A DNA stretch of 64,000 nucleotides from CAVQNQ01 sp963714205 (GTDB taxonomy: Bacteria > Acidobacteriota > Terriglobia > Bryobacterales > Bryobacteraceae): assembly GCA_963714205.1 (NCBI GenBank), contig CAVQNQ010000003.1, positions 62,001 through 126,000 on the forward strand, read 5' to 3'. Shown piece after piece: positions 15,048-23,933 of this stretch. The translations under genes and the position numbers were made by a program. Position 1 is the first letter of the stretch. Each line of letters starts with the position of its first letter. The notes under the pieces are model-generated. The model was not told where the DNA came from. It made no database searches and saw only the letters and a program-made list of their open reading frames with translations.

Positions 15048-16876
15048 GACGCCAACGCCCCCGGGTTCGCCACCGTGGAAAGATCGCCCAACGGTTCGCC
15101 CATATACTTCTGGCGCAGCAGCCGCCGCACGATCTTACCGCTCTGTGTCTTCGGCAGTTCGCTCGCGATCACAATTTCACGCGGCCGGAAAGCCGGCCCC
15201 ATTTCCTTCACCACGGTAGCGCACACGGCGGCCGCATCCAGTTTGGCGCCCGACCCCGGGACCGCGTACCCGACAATCGCCTCGCCCTTCAATTCGTCCG
15301 GAACCCCGATAACCGCGGCTTCCGCCACGCCGGGATGCCGCAGCATGGCCGCCTCCACTTCCGCCGGACCCACTTTTCGCCCCGCTACGTTCATCGATTC
15401 GTCCGCGCGGCCGTGCAGGAACCAATGACCGTCTTCATCCACGCTGGCCCAATCGCCGTGGTCCCACATGCCCGGAAAGCGCGACCAATAGGTCTCGAGG
15501 TAGCGCCGCGGGTCGTTCCAAATACCGCGCGTCATCGACGGCGCCGGCTTGGTGCAGACGAGGTAGCCCTTGCGCCCGCGCACGGAAAGGCCGTTCTCAT
15601 CCACCACTTCCACCGCCATTCCGGGCGCGGCCGATCCCAGGGTGCACGGCTTAAGCTCCTGTATCGGCAATGGCAGAAGGAAGCAGCCCACAATCTCAGT
15701 GCCGCCCGAGATGTTGATAATGGGCAGCCGTCCCCGGCCCACCCGCTCGAAATACCAGCGCCACGATCTCTCGTCCCACGGCTCGCCCGTCGAGCCGAGC
15801 AGCCGCAGCGACGGCATCGGCGGCGGTTGCCGGCCGGCCTCCATCAGCACCCGGATGGCCGTTGGCGAGACTCCCAACGTAGTGATCCCGTGGCGCGCGA
15901 TCATCTCCCACAGACGCATCGGCGTGGGATAATCGGGCGCTCCGTCGTACATGAAAATCGTGCCCCCGAACAGATGATTCCCCAGGATGCTCCAGGGTCC
16001 CATCATCCAGCCAATATCGGAGAGCCAGAAGAAACGGTCCTCGGGCCGATGATCGAACGCCAGCCAGATCTCTTTGCCCATTTGCGCGAGGCAGCCCGCA
16101 TGAGTGTGGACCACGCCCTTCGGCTTCCCGGTGGTCCCCGAAGTGTAAAGCATCAGCGCGCGGTGCTCGGAATCGAGCGAGGCCGTGGGGAAGCAGGCCG
16201 GCTGCCCCGCCAGAAACTCGCGCCACGCGCGTCCACCGACCAGGATCGGTTCAACCGTGCCCGGCATTTTCTCCGCCAGCGGCAGCCGTTTCCCCCGCCG
16301 CATCAACGATTCAGCAGTGAACAGCGCGCGTGCGCCCGAATCCTCGACGCGCCCGGCGATGGCCCCCGCGCCGAATCCGGCGAAGATCGGCGTCACCGTC
16401 ATCCCAGCCTTGAAGCACCCGTAGAGAATCGACAGGACCTCGGGCACCATCGGCAAGCACAGGGCCACGCGGTCGCCCGGCTCGAGGCCGAGCGACACCA
16501 GCCCGTTGGCTACGCGGTTGGCCTCGTCGCGCAATTCGGCGAACGTGATGCTGCGGGTCTCCCCGTCTTCGTTTTCCCAGATGCAGGCTATGCGCCCAGA
16601 TTCCGCCCAGCGGTCCAGACAATTATGCGCGATGTTGATTCGCCCGCCCACGAACCATTCGGCCCTCTCCGGACCGCGGCTCACATCCATCACCTGGCGG
16701 TACGGCTCAAACCACTCGACCTTCATCTCGCGCATCAGCTCGTCCCAGAACCGCTCCGGCTCTTCGCGCGAGAAGCGCAGGAACGCCTCGCGATCGTCGA
16801 ACCCCAGGCGCTCGATAAAACGCCAGACATTGGTCCGCTCGATCCATTCCCGCGAGGGCTTCCAGACCGCGTCCAA
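15044..16876 (-). CDS. AMP-forming acyl-CoA synthetase (acetyl/acetoacetyl-CoA synthetase-like)
   Basis: A 610-residue ANL-superfamily ligase. It has the AMP-binding P-loop LMLYTSGTTGKPKGVVHTH (near residue 240), the acetyl-CoA-synthetase-like DRFFWLSDIGWMMGPW segment, the hinge region GDWASVDEDGHWFLHGRADE and the C-terminal catalytic-lysine motif PKTQSGKIVRRLLR. Substrate cannot be read from sequence. Its place between the unknown gene and hmgA, one base after hmgA ends, suggests activation of the acetoacetate made by FAH to acetoacetyl-CoA. A generic acetate or propionate ligase is the alternative. No frameshift is seen despite damaged neighbours. Confidence 0.85.
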   Translation of the reverse strand: MDAVWKPSREWIERTNVWRFIERLGFDDREAFLRFSREEPERFWDELMREMKVEWFEPYRQVMDVSRGPERAEWFVGGRINIAHNCLDRWAESGRIACIWENEDGETRSITFAELRDEANRVANGLVSLGLEPGDRVALCLPMVPEVLSILYGCFKAGMTVTPIFAGFGAGAIAGRVEDSGARALFTAESLMRRGKRLPLAEKMPGTVEPILVGGRAWREFLAGQPACFPTASLDSEHRALMLYTSGTTGKPKGVVHTHAGCLAQMGKEIWLAFDHRPEDRFFWLSDIGWMMGPWSILGNHLFGGTIFMYDGAPDYPTPMRLWEMIARHGITTLGVSPTAIRVLMEAGRQPPPMPSLRLLGSTGEPWDERSWRWYFERVGRGRLPIINISGGTEIVGCFLLPLPIQELKPCTLGSAAPGMAVEVVDENGLSVRGRKGYLVCTKPAPSMTRGIWNDPRRYLETYWSRFPGMWDHGDWASVDEDGHWFLHGRADESMNVAGRKVGPAEVEAAMLRHPGVAEAAVIGVPDELKGEAIVGYAVPGSGAKLDAAAVCATVVKEMGPAFRPREIVIASELPKTQSGKIVRRLLRQKYMGEPLGDLSTVANPGALAS

Positions 16877-16877
16877 G

Positions 16878-17984
16878 CTATTTCTTCTCCACCCAGCTCG
16901 ACCAATACTCCTTCCACTCCACCTGTTCGCCCGCCGGCAGCACGTGGATCGGGTTCAGTCCATCCAGCATGACCGCGTATTCGTCGGTGTGGGTCTTCTT
17001 CTTCTGGTTGAGCAAGGCCTTGGGATGCGGGCCGTGGTGGATGCCGCGGGGGTGCAGGGTGGCCATCCCCGCCTTGATGTTGTCGCGGCTGAAGAAATCG
17101 CCGTCGTGATAGAAGATGAACTCGTCGTAGTCGGTGTTGCGATGGAAGAACGGCACGCGCATGGCGTCTTCGTCCTGCTCAAGCGGCCTGGGCAAGAAAG
17201 CTGCACACCACCGCGCCCCCGGTGACGAAGGTACTGTGCGCGCTCGGCGGCAGGTGCGCCGCGATGGCTCATGATCGGCCGGATATCGCGCATGTTGATC
17301 TTCCACACCGTGAGATCGCCCTTCCACCCCACCACGTCGAGCGGATTGAACGGGTACACCACTTTCGAAATCTCGTTCTCCGCCTTGATGCGGATTTCCC
17401 ATTCGCGGCGATCGTCCAGGTGCGGGTCCGGCTCGGGCGTCGTGATCACCGCCGGATCGTACAGCGCGTGCTGCCCGAGGAGACCCTTTTCCGGAGGGTC
17501 GAACTCCGTGCGCGACTGGATAATCAGAAAGAAATTGTCGGTGGTCTCGGGCGCCACCCGGTACGTTACCGCCCGCGGCATCACCACGTAGTCGCCCTTT
17601 TCGAAACGGAGCGGACCGAAATCCGTTTCGATAATGCCGGCGCCGCGATGCACGAAGATCAGCTCGTCGCCGTCCGCGTTGCGGTAGTAAAACGGCATCG
17701 CCTCGGAGCGCCGCGACACGTACAACACCACGTCCTGGTTTCCCAGCACCGCCGCGGGCGTTCCTTCGCGGTCGCGCAGATCCGAAGGTTCCACGCGGTT
17801 CAGATCGAAGCAGTGCGGCCGCAGCTTGCCTTCGAACCGGATCCAGCCGGTGGGAGGATGCGCGTGATAGAGGTGCGCGCTCTTGCCGTAAAATCCCTTG
17901 CGCCCGTGCTCTTCCTCGTAGGTGCCTTCCGGCAGGCCCACATGCGCCTGGCTTGCGAAATTTGCCTTTCTTGAGCGGATACAT
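16878..17984 (-). CDS. hmgA: homogentisate 1,2-dioxygenase (three one-base insertions)
   Basis: Opens the ring of homogentisate to maleylacetoacetate using Fe(II) and O2. The N-terminal 10 codons and the C-terminal 105 codons share one frame, while the middle is in another. Deleting one T near 17960, one G near 17259 and one T near 17195 restores an uninterrupted protein of 367 residues. Family segments are KGFYGKSAHLYHAHPPTGW, YDPAVITTPEPDPHL and the metal-ligand region FHRNTDYDEFIFYHDGDFF followed by LHPRGIHHGPHP. The gene lies 9 bases downstream of hppD. Because all three changes are single extra bases, I treat the gene as intact with errors. Confidence 0.88.
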   Translation of the reverse strand: MYPLKKGKFRKPGACGPAGRHLRGRARAQGILRQERAPLSRASSHRLDPVRRQAAAALLRSEPRGTFGSARPRRNARGGAGKPGRGVVRVAALRGDAVLLPQRGRRRADLRASRRRHYRNGFRSAPFRKGRLRGDAAGGNVPGGARDHRQFLSDYPVAHGVRPSGKGSPRAARAVRSGGDHDARAGPAPGRSPRMGNPHQGGERDFESGVPVQSARRGGVEGRSHGVEDQHARYPADHEPSRRTCRRARTVPSSPGARWCAAFLPRPLEQDEDAMRVPFFHRNTDYDEFIFYHDGDFFSRDNIKAGMATLHPRGIHHGPHPKALLNQKKKTHTDEYAVMLDGLNPIHVLPAGEQVEWKEYWSSWVEKK

Positions 17985-17993
17985 AGTCCTCCT

Positions 17994-19121
17994 TCACAGA
18001 TTTCCGCGGAGCGCCTGTTCGCGCTCGATGGCCTCGAACAGCGCCTTGAAGTTCCCTTTGCCGAAACTGCGGCTCCCCTTGCGCTCGATCACTTCGAAGA
18101 ACAGCGTCGGCCGGTCCTCCACCGGACGGGTGAAGATCTGCAACATGTAGCCTTCGTCGTCCCGGTCGACCAGAATGCCCAACTCCCGCAGCGCCGCGAT
18201 GGGCTCGTCGATAGGTCCCGTCCGCGCCGGCAGATCCTGATAATACGTCGCGGGCACACGCAGGAATTCCACGCCCTGCCGCCGGAGCTTCGATACGGTG
18301 TCGATGATGTCGTCGGTCGCAAGTGCGATGTGCTGCACGCCGGGCCCGCCGTAGAACTCCAGGTATTCTTCGATTTGCGATTTGCGCTTGCCCTCGGCCG
18401 GCTCATTGATCGGGAACTTCACCCGCCCGTTGCCGTTCGACATCACCTTCGACATCAGCGCCGAGTATTCCGTGCTGATGTCCTTGTCGTCGAAATGTTT
18501 GAATAACTGGAATCCCATCACGTCGCGATAGAAATCCACCCAGCGGTTCATCTCGCCCCAGCCGACATTGCCGACAATGTGATCGATATGCTCGAGCCCT
18601 GCCGGCCGCGCCACCGCGTCGTCGCCTTCGACCGCCCGAAAACCCGGCAGGAATGCGCCGCTGGTAATTCGCCGCGTTCGACAAACGTGTGAATCGGTGT
18701 CGCCGTAGGTCGCGATGGCCGCAAGATGCACGTCGCCATGCTCGTCGCACACCGTCTCCGGCTCGCGCACGCTGCGGGCGCCGCGCCGGGTGGTCTCGCG
18801 CCAGGCTGCCTCCGCATCGTCCACCGAGAGAGCGATGTCGCGCACGCCATCTCCATGCAGCCGGATGTGTTCGGAAATCGGATGGTCTGGAAGCAACGGC
18901 GTGGTCAGCACCAGGCGGATCTTATTCTGCACCAGCACGTAGGATGCCCGGTCGCGCGTGCCCGTCTCCGGGCCGCGATAGGCCGCCAGCCGGAACCCGA
19001 ACGCCGAACGATAATAATGTGCCGATTGCCGCGCGTTGCCGACATAGAATTCCACGTAGTCCGTGCCGTTGAGGGGAAGGAAATCTCCCTTCGCCGGCAC
19101 GTGATCTGCTGTTTCGGGCAC
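17994..19121 (-). CDS. hppD: 4-hydroxyphenylpyruvate dioxygenase
   Basis: Converts 4-hydroxyphenylpyruvate to homogentisate. It is a 375-residue two-domain VOC-fold protein with the expected 2-His-1-Glu iron ligands: His in LEHIDHIVGN, His in GVQHIALATDDI and Glu in LFFEVIERKG. Residues about 140-153 do not fit the family. The DNA at 18661-18700 reads in a shifted frame there and returns to frame, and removing three single bases gives the family sequence GDTIHTFVERGE followed by YSGAFLPG. Translation starts at GTG 19121, with GGGAGGGTGAG upstream. It is the first gene of the minus-strand tyrosine operon. Confidence 0.93.
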   Translation of the reverse strand: MPETADHVPAKGDFLPLNGTDYVEFYVGNARQSAHYYRSAFGFRLAAYRGPETGTRDRASYVLVQNKIRLVLTTPLLPDHPISEHIRLHGDGVRDIALSVDDAEAAWRETTRRGARSVREPETVCDEHGDVHLAAIATYGDTDSHVCRTRRITSGAFLPGFRAVEGDDAVARPAGLEHIDHIVGNVGWGEMNRWVDFYRDVMGFQLFKHFDDKDISTEYSALMSKVMSNGNGRVKFPINEPAEGKRKSQIEEYLEFYGGPGVQHIALATDDIIDTVSKLRRQGVEFLRVPATYYQDLPARTGPIDEPIAALRELGILVDRDDEGYMLQIFTRPVEDRPTLFFEVIERKGSRSFGKGNFKALFEAIEREQALRGNL

Positions 19122-19147
19122 AGCTCACCCTCCCCTCGCTGGTATTG

Positions 19148-19156
19148 ATTTTACCA
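19148..19156 (-). promoter_or_regulatory. extended -10 promoter candidate for hppD operon
   Basis: On the minus strand the sequence reads TGGTAAAAT, an extended -10 (TGn plus five of six matches to TATAAT) about 27 bases from the hppD GTG. No convincing -35 is seen at 17 bases, which extended -10 promoters tolerate. Confidence 0.4.
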
Positions 19157-19159
19157 TAG

Positions 19160-19174
19160 CACCTCGTACAGGTG
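19160..19174. promoter_or_regulatory. inverted repeat between hppD and phhA
   Basis: CACCT-CGTAC-AGGTG is a perfect 5-bp-arm palindrome lying in the spacer of the candidate hppD promoter, in the divergent region between the two halves of the aromatic amino acid pathway. It is a candidate operator. No regulator gene is adjacent. Confidence 0.35.
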
Positions 19175-19238
19175 GTTGTAATTGAAGAGAACCTCTGGTA
19201 AGTAAAGATACAGGGATTGTGAGGGAAGGAGGGGGACC

Positions 19239-20147
19239 ATGCGTGAAAGCGGTCTAACCACCGGGAGCGCCCCGTTCATAGAGGAAGCCCGTTCGCGGGG
19301 CGATCTCTATATCGAGCAGGCTTACGATCTGTATTCGGAGGCCAACCACGAATCGTGGCGCCGGCTTTGCGAACGCATTCGGCCGCGCTGGGAACGCTAC
19401 GCCAACGACCACTTCCTAAGGGGAATCGAGGTTTTGCGCCTGCCCTCGGACCGGATTCCGCGGCTTGGCGAGATCAATCGCATACTCCAGCCCATGACTG
19501 GATTCCGGGCCAGAGCCGTGAGCGGCTACGTGCCGGCTTTTCTTTTCTTCGATTGCCTGCGCCGCCGCGAATTTCCCACCACCATCACAATTCGCTCCGC
19601 TAGCCAACTGGACTATCTGCCCGAGCCCGATATCTTCCACGACGTCGCCGGCCACGTACCCATGCACACCGAGAAGGCATTCGCCGATACCTTGGTGCGC
19701 TTCGGCGATTGCGCATACACGGCGGTCGAAATCACGGCGGACATCCGCGACCAGAAGGAACGCGCCCGGCGCCTCACCAGCATCCTCCGGGCCATGTCGC
19801 GCTTCTTCTGGTTCACCATCGAGTTCGGGCTGATGCGCGGCCCGCGCGGGATTTGCGCTTACGGCAGCGGTCTTCTCAGCTCCTACGGCGAACTGCAACA
19901 CGCCATCGAATCGGACGAAGTGGGCCGCTACCCCATCCAGATCGAATGGGTGATCAATCAGGTCGCGGAGATCGACCATTATCAACCGCTGCTGTTCATG
20001 GTGGACTCGTTCGACCATCTCTTCGATCTGGTGGATCAACTCGAGCGCTGGATGCGCGAGGGCAAGCTCAACAACGTGGCCCCCGGCCTGCCCCAGATCG
20101 ACGAGCGGGACTTGCGCAGCTTTCTCGAAGCGGGCCAACTCGTCTGA
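19239..20147 (+). CDS. phhA: phenylalanine 4-monooxygenase
   Basis: Hydroxylates phenylalanine to tyrosine using Fe(II), O2 and tetrahydropterin. It is 302 residues, the size of bacterial single-domain enzymes without the regulatory ACT domain. Iron ligands are visible: His134 and His139 in DIFHDVAGHVPMHTEKAF and Glu195 in FWFTIEFGLM. A strong purine-rich ribosome-binding site (GGAAGGAGGGGG) precedes the ATG. It is divergent from hppD, so phenylalanine entry and homogentisate steps share one control region. The folK gene elsewhere in the window serves folate synthesis and is not evidence for a pterin supply. Confidence 0.95.
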   Translation: MRESGLTTGSAPFIEEARSRGDLYIEQAYDLYSEANHESWRRLCERIRPRWERYANDHFLRGIEVLRLPSDRIPRLGEINRILQPMTGFRARAVSGYVPAFLFFDCLRRREFPTTITIRSASQLDYLPEPDIFHDVAGHVPMHTEKAFADTLVRFGDCAYTAVEITADIRDQKERARRLTSILRAMSRFFWFTIEFGLMRGPRGICAYGSGLLSSYGELQHAIESDEVGRYPIQIEWVINQVAEIDHYQPLLFMVDSFDHLFDLVDQLERWMREGKLNNVAPGLPQIDERDLRSFLEAGQLV

Positions 20148-20193
20148 ACGCCTGGCTGGACACTCACCGGTCAACCGTGTTACGTGACTTGAT

Positions 20194-21280
20194 ATGCGCA
20201 AGTCCGTAACGCTTTTCGCTGCTCTCGCGATTATGTCTGCGGCCCAGACGCCAGGATCGCCGCCCCGGCCTTCGGTTACGCTCGCCAACGACAAGCTCGA
20301 GTCTCACGGTCATGCTCACGGGCGCGTCCTTCAGCAGGCTCGTGCAACTTGATGACGCCGCTCGTCTCAGCCCGCTCTGGTCGGCGATGGGCCACTTTTT
20401 GTGCCTGGATGGCTTCGGCGTCCCCACCGCCGAAGAAAGCGCCGCCGGATGGCCGGGTCACGGCGAAGCCAACCATCAGCCGTTCGAAGTTCTGGCGTCG
20501 TCCAAAACCGGTGGGGTTTCCTCACTGAAGATGGCGGCCAAACTGCCGCTGGCGCAGGAGACCGTCATCCGAACCATGCAAGTGGCCGACGGCGAGAATG
20601 TGGTGTATGTGGATACCGAAGTCGAGAGCCTGGTAGCCTTCGACCGGCCGGTATCCTGGGCCGAGCACGCCACCGTCGGGCCGCCGTTCCTCGAGCCCGG
20701 CAAAGTGGTCATTGACGCCTCCGTCACGCATTGTCGCGTGCGCACGCAAAACCCGGCCAACACCCCTCCGCGTTTGCCCTTTCTGAAGGATTTCGATTGG
20801 CCCATGGCTCCGCTCCTCAAGGGCGGCGCGGCCGACCTGCGCGAGGTTCCCGTGGGCGAGGCTTCCCTGGACCTGGCTGGTTGCCAGGTGGACCCCGCGC
20901 GCACTTATGGCTACGTGGTGGCGTTCCATCGGGAGAACGGGCTGATCTTCGGCTACCTCTTTCACCGCGATCAATTCCCCTGGCTGCTGAACTGGATGAA
21001 TTACACCAATGACCCGCGTGCCGCGCGCGGCGTGGAGTTTTCCACCCAGCCGTTCGACATCCCGCATCGCGCGGCGGTGGACGTGCACGAGATGTTCGGC
21101 ACGCCCACATACCGCTGGCTGCCCGCCAAATCCAAGCTGCACGCGCGCTACCTGTTCTTCTACGCCAGGGCACCGGCGGATTTCGCGCCCGTGGCTGACG
21201 TGGGCCTGGAAAATGGAGGCTTGACCATCAAGGACCGGGCCGGGAAGACCGTGAAGCTGGCTGCCCGCCTGGGGCTGTAG
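20194..21280 (+). CDS. secreted protein, possibly aldose-epimerase-like fold (one frameshift)
   Basis: The start is at ATG 20194, which opens a signal peptide (MRKSVTLFAALAIMSAAQ). An extra T near 20302 shifts the frame. Deleting it joins VTLANDKLEL to TVMLTGASFSRLVQL and gives one protein of about 361 residues. The beginning (NDKLELTVMLTGASFSRLVQ) and the later beta-rich repeats resemble galactose mutarotase-like sugar-binding proteins. Catalytic residues of a true epimerase were not identified, so the fold assignment is tentative. It follows phhA by 46 bases on the same strand but has no evident link to phenylalanine catabolism. Confidence 0.65.
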
Positions 21281-21316
21281 TCAGGCGTGAATGCGCTGCG
21301 CGCGGGTGCGGTGAGC

Positions 21317-22558
21317 TTATTGCTCCTCTTCGCCGCGCACCAGGTCCTCGTAGGTTTCGCGGCGGCGTACGATCCGCCACTCGCCGCCTTCCACCAGCAC
21401 TTCCGGCGCGCGCGGGCGGGAGTTGTAGTTCGAAGAGAGCACGAAGCCGTAGGCGCCGGCCGTCGAAACGGCCAGGTAATCGCCCGGCATGACGTTGGCC
21501 ATGCGGCGGTCGCGGGCCAGGAAATCGCCGCTTTCGCAGATCGGCCCCACCACATCCGCGGTAATGGGCGCCAGCCGGTTGCGGCGCACCGGCACGATCT
21601 CATGGTGCGCGTGGTAGAGCGCGGGCCGTATGAGATCGTTCATGGCGGCATCCACCACCACGAACTCCTTCGGGCCGTTTCGCTTGCGGTACAACACGCG
21701 AGTCAGCAGCACGCCCGCGGGGCCGGCGATGGAGCGGCCCGGCTCGACCATCACCTCGAGGCCGCTCTCGCGCAGCCGCGCGTGCAGGCTCTCGACGAAG
21801 GCCCTTATGGCCGGAGTCTTCTCGCCAGGATGGTACGCCACTCCCAGGCCTCCGCCCAGATCGATATAACGAATCGCGTGGCCCGCCGCGCGCAGCCCGG
21901 CGATGAACTCAAGCACCTTGTCCACCGCCTCCAGAATCGGACTGGGGTCGAGAATCTGCGAGCCGATGTGGCAACTTACGCCCTCGGCGGAAAGGCCTGC
22001 GAATTCGCGGACGCGGTCGTAGACCGCGGCCGCCTCGGCCATGGGGATGCCGAATTTATGCTCGGTGAGTCCGGTGGAAATATACGGGTGCGTGGCGGCA
22101 TTCACATCCGGATTGATGCGGATGGCGAACCCCGCCTTTACCCCCCGCCGCAAGGCCAGGGCATTGATGAGCGCCAGCTCGGATTCCGATTCGCAGTTAA
22201 AGCCGCAAATGCCGCTCGAGAGCGCGTATTCCACCTCATCGGCCGTCTTGCCCACGCCGGAGTAAACCACACGCGCGGGATCGCCTCCCGCGTGCAAAAC
22301 GCGGTACAACTCACCGCCCGAGACGATATCGAAGCCGGCTCCAGCGCCCGCCAGCAGGCGCAACACGGCTCGCGACGAGTTGGCCTTCACGGCGTAGCAA
22401 ATGGAGTGCGGCAGGTCGCCGAAGGCCTCATCGTAGGCCCGGTAGTTGGCCAGGATGGATTGGCTGGAATAGACGTACGCGGGCGTCCCGGTAGCAGCGG
22501 CCAGGTCCGCCAGCGGGACCTGCTCGCAGTAAAGATCGTTCAGAGAATACGAAAACAT
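21317..22558 (-). CDS. lysA: diaminopimelate decarboxylase
   Basis: Last step of lysine synthesis: decarboxylation of meso-diaminopimelate by a PLP fold-type III enzyme. At 413 residues it shows the PLP-lysine segment ICYAVKANSSRAVLRLL (Lys near residue 59), GFDIVSGGELYRVLHAG, the HIGSQI motif, the glycine-rich phosphate-binding loop DLGGGLGVAY and EPGRSIAGPAG. The C-terminal half includes CESGDFLARDR with the active-site Cys-Glu. It is divergent from the Cys/Met-metabolism gene with 92 bases between them. Ornithine or arginine decarboxylase is unlikely given the CESGD motif. Confidence 0.95.
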   Translation of the reverse strand: MFSYSLNDLYCEQVPLADLAAATGTPAYVYSSQSILANYRAYDEAFGDLPHSICYAVKANSSRAVLRLLAGAGAGFDIVSGGELYRVLHAGGDPARVVYSGVGKTADEVEYALSSGICGFNCESESELALINALALRRGVKAGFAIRINPDVNAATHPYISTGLTEHKFGIPMAEAAAVYDRVREFAGLSAEGVSCHIGSQILDPSPILEAVDKVLEFIAGLRAAGHAIRYIDLGGGLGVAYHPGEKTPAIRAFVESLHARLRESGLEVMVEPGRSIAGPAGVLLTRVLYRKRNGPKEFVVVDAAMNDLIRPALYHAHHEIVPVRRNRLAPITADVVGPICESGDFLARDRRMANVMPGDYLAVSTAGAYGFVLSSNYNSRPRAPEVLVEGGEWRIVRRRETYEDLVRGEEEQ

Positions 22559-22650
22559 GGAGGCGGTCTTTCAGCATAGCCCATAGCTCGTAGCCGCTGT
22601 CTATACCGGCCGGCCTGCAGTGGCAGCGCTAGACTCAGGTAGGAGGGTTT

Positions 22651-23901
22651 ATGCCGGATCCAGACCAGACCCATGGCGCGGTGCGCCCCCGCACCGCCGT
22701 GCTCACCCGGGGATTCGATCCCAGCCTGTCGTTCGGATCGGCGAGGCCGGCGGTTTTCCGCAGCTCGACCTACGTCTTCGCCAGCCCCGAGGCGGCCGAG
22801 CACGCCTTCGCCATCACCACCGGCAAAATCAAGCCCGCCGAAGGCGAGCGCGCCGACTTGATCTATTCGCGCTTCTCGCATCCCAATTCCGAGATTCTGG
22901 AAGACCAGATTGTGCCGCTGGAGGCCGGCGGCCGCGAGGCCGCGGCTTTCAATTCCGGAATGGCGGCCATCATGACCGCGTTCTTTACTTTCGCCCGCCC
23001 CGACGGCTCGATGGTCTACACCACGCCGCTCTATGGCGGCACCACCGGCCTGATCCACACGTTCCTCGAGCCGTTCGGCGTCCGCGGCATCCCGGTGCAC
23101 TCGGGCGATTCGGAAGGCATCGACCAGGCCATCCGTTCAGCCGAGAACTGCTGCATCGTGTTTCTGGAAACGCCCGCCAATCCGACCCTCATCATGACCG
23201 ATATCGAGCGCGCCGCCTCCACCGCGGCCGCCCACCCCGATAAGCCCGTGGTGATGGTGGACAACACGTTTCTGGGCCCCACCTTCCAGCACCCCCTGGC
23301 GCTAGGCGCCGACATTGCGCTCTATTCCGGCACCAAGTACCTTTCCGGATTCAGCGACATGCTGGCCGGCGTGGCCATCACCCGGACCGCCGAAGCCATC
23401 CAGAAGCTTCGCAGCCGCCGCGGCATGTTCGGCAATATTTTGCAGCCCGACGAGTGCTGGATGCTGAACAGCCGCCTGCCCACCGTGGCGCTGCGCATGA
23501 ACCGCCAGAGCAAGAATGCGCAACGGCTGGCCGAGGCCCTCCACGGCCACCGCCATCTCTCCCGGGTACTCTACCCCACCCTGTTCGCGGATCCGGAGCA
23601 GAAGCGTATCTACGAGAAACAGTGCGATTACCCGGGCGGCATCTTCTCGCTCGATTTTAAGGGCGGTAAAAAGGCGGCTTTCGAGTTCCTGCGGCGCCTG
23701 CGGATCGCCCACAATGCCGTCTCTCTGGGAGGAGTCGAGACACTCACGTGCCACCCCAAGACGACCACTCATTCCGGCATGACCAAGGAGGAACTGGCCG
23801 AATCTGGCGTGACCGATGGGCTGGTGCGCGTCTCGGTGGGAATCGAAGACTGGCGGGACCTGCTGGCCGATTTCGAACAGGCCCTGGCGACCATCGGCTG
23901 A
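22651..23901 (+). CDS. Cys/Met metabolism PLP-dependent enzyme (cystathionine gamma-synthase / methionine gamma-lyase family)
   Basis: A 416-residue fold-type I PLP enzyme. It shows YSRFSHPNSEILEDQI, the substrate region TPLYGGTTGLIHTFL, the aspartate segment VVMVDNTFLGPTFQHPL, the PLP-lysine motif YSGTKYLSGFSDMLAG and the C-terminal SLGGVETLTCHPKTTTHSG with the carboxylate-binding Arg following. These define the trans-sulfuration family but do not separate cystathionine gamma-synthase, cystathionine beta-lyase and methionine gamma-lyase. An unusual insert (TGKIKPAEGERAD, near residue 56) precedes the conserved YSRF. A good ribosome-binding site (AGGAGG) precedes the ATG. Confidence 0.87.
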   Translation: MPDPDQTHGAVRPRTAVLTRGFDPSLSFGSARPAVFRSSTYVFASPEAAEHAFAITTGKIKPAEGERADLIYSRFSHPNSEILEDQIVPLEAGGREAAAFNSGMAAIMTAFFTFARPDGSMVYTTPLYGGTTGLIHTFLEPFGVRGIPVHSGDSEGIDQAIRSAENCCIVFLETPANPTLIMTDIERAASTAAAHPDKPVVMVDNTFLGPTFQHPLALGADIALYSGTKYLSGFSDMLAGVAITRTAEAIQKLRSRRGMFGNILQPDECWMLNSRLPTVALRMNRQSKNAQRLAEALHGHRHLSRVLYPTLFADPEQKRIYEKQCDYPGGIFSLDFKGGKKAAFEFLRRLRIAHNAVSLGGVETLTCHPKTTTHSGMTKEELAESGVTDGLVRVSVGIEDWRDLLADFEQALATIG

Positions 23902-23933
23902 GCCGTTCCGGCTGTCTGATGCCATGCCGGCGC

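Noticed and set aside
22559..22650. SAM riboswitch upstream of the Cys/Met-metabolism gene
   Set aside because: The 92-base divergent gap is too short and shows no riboswitch-like helices.
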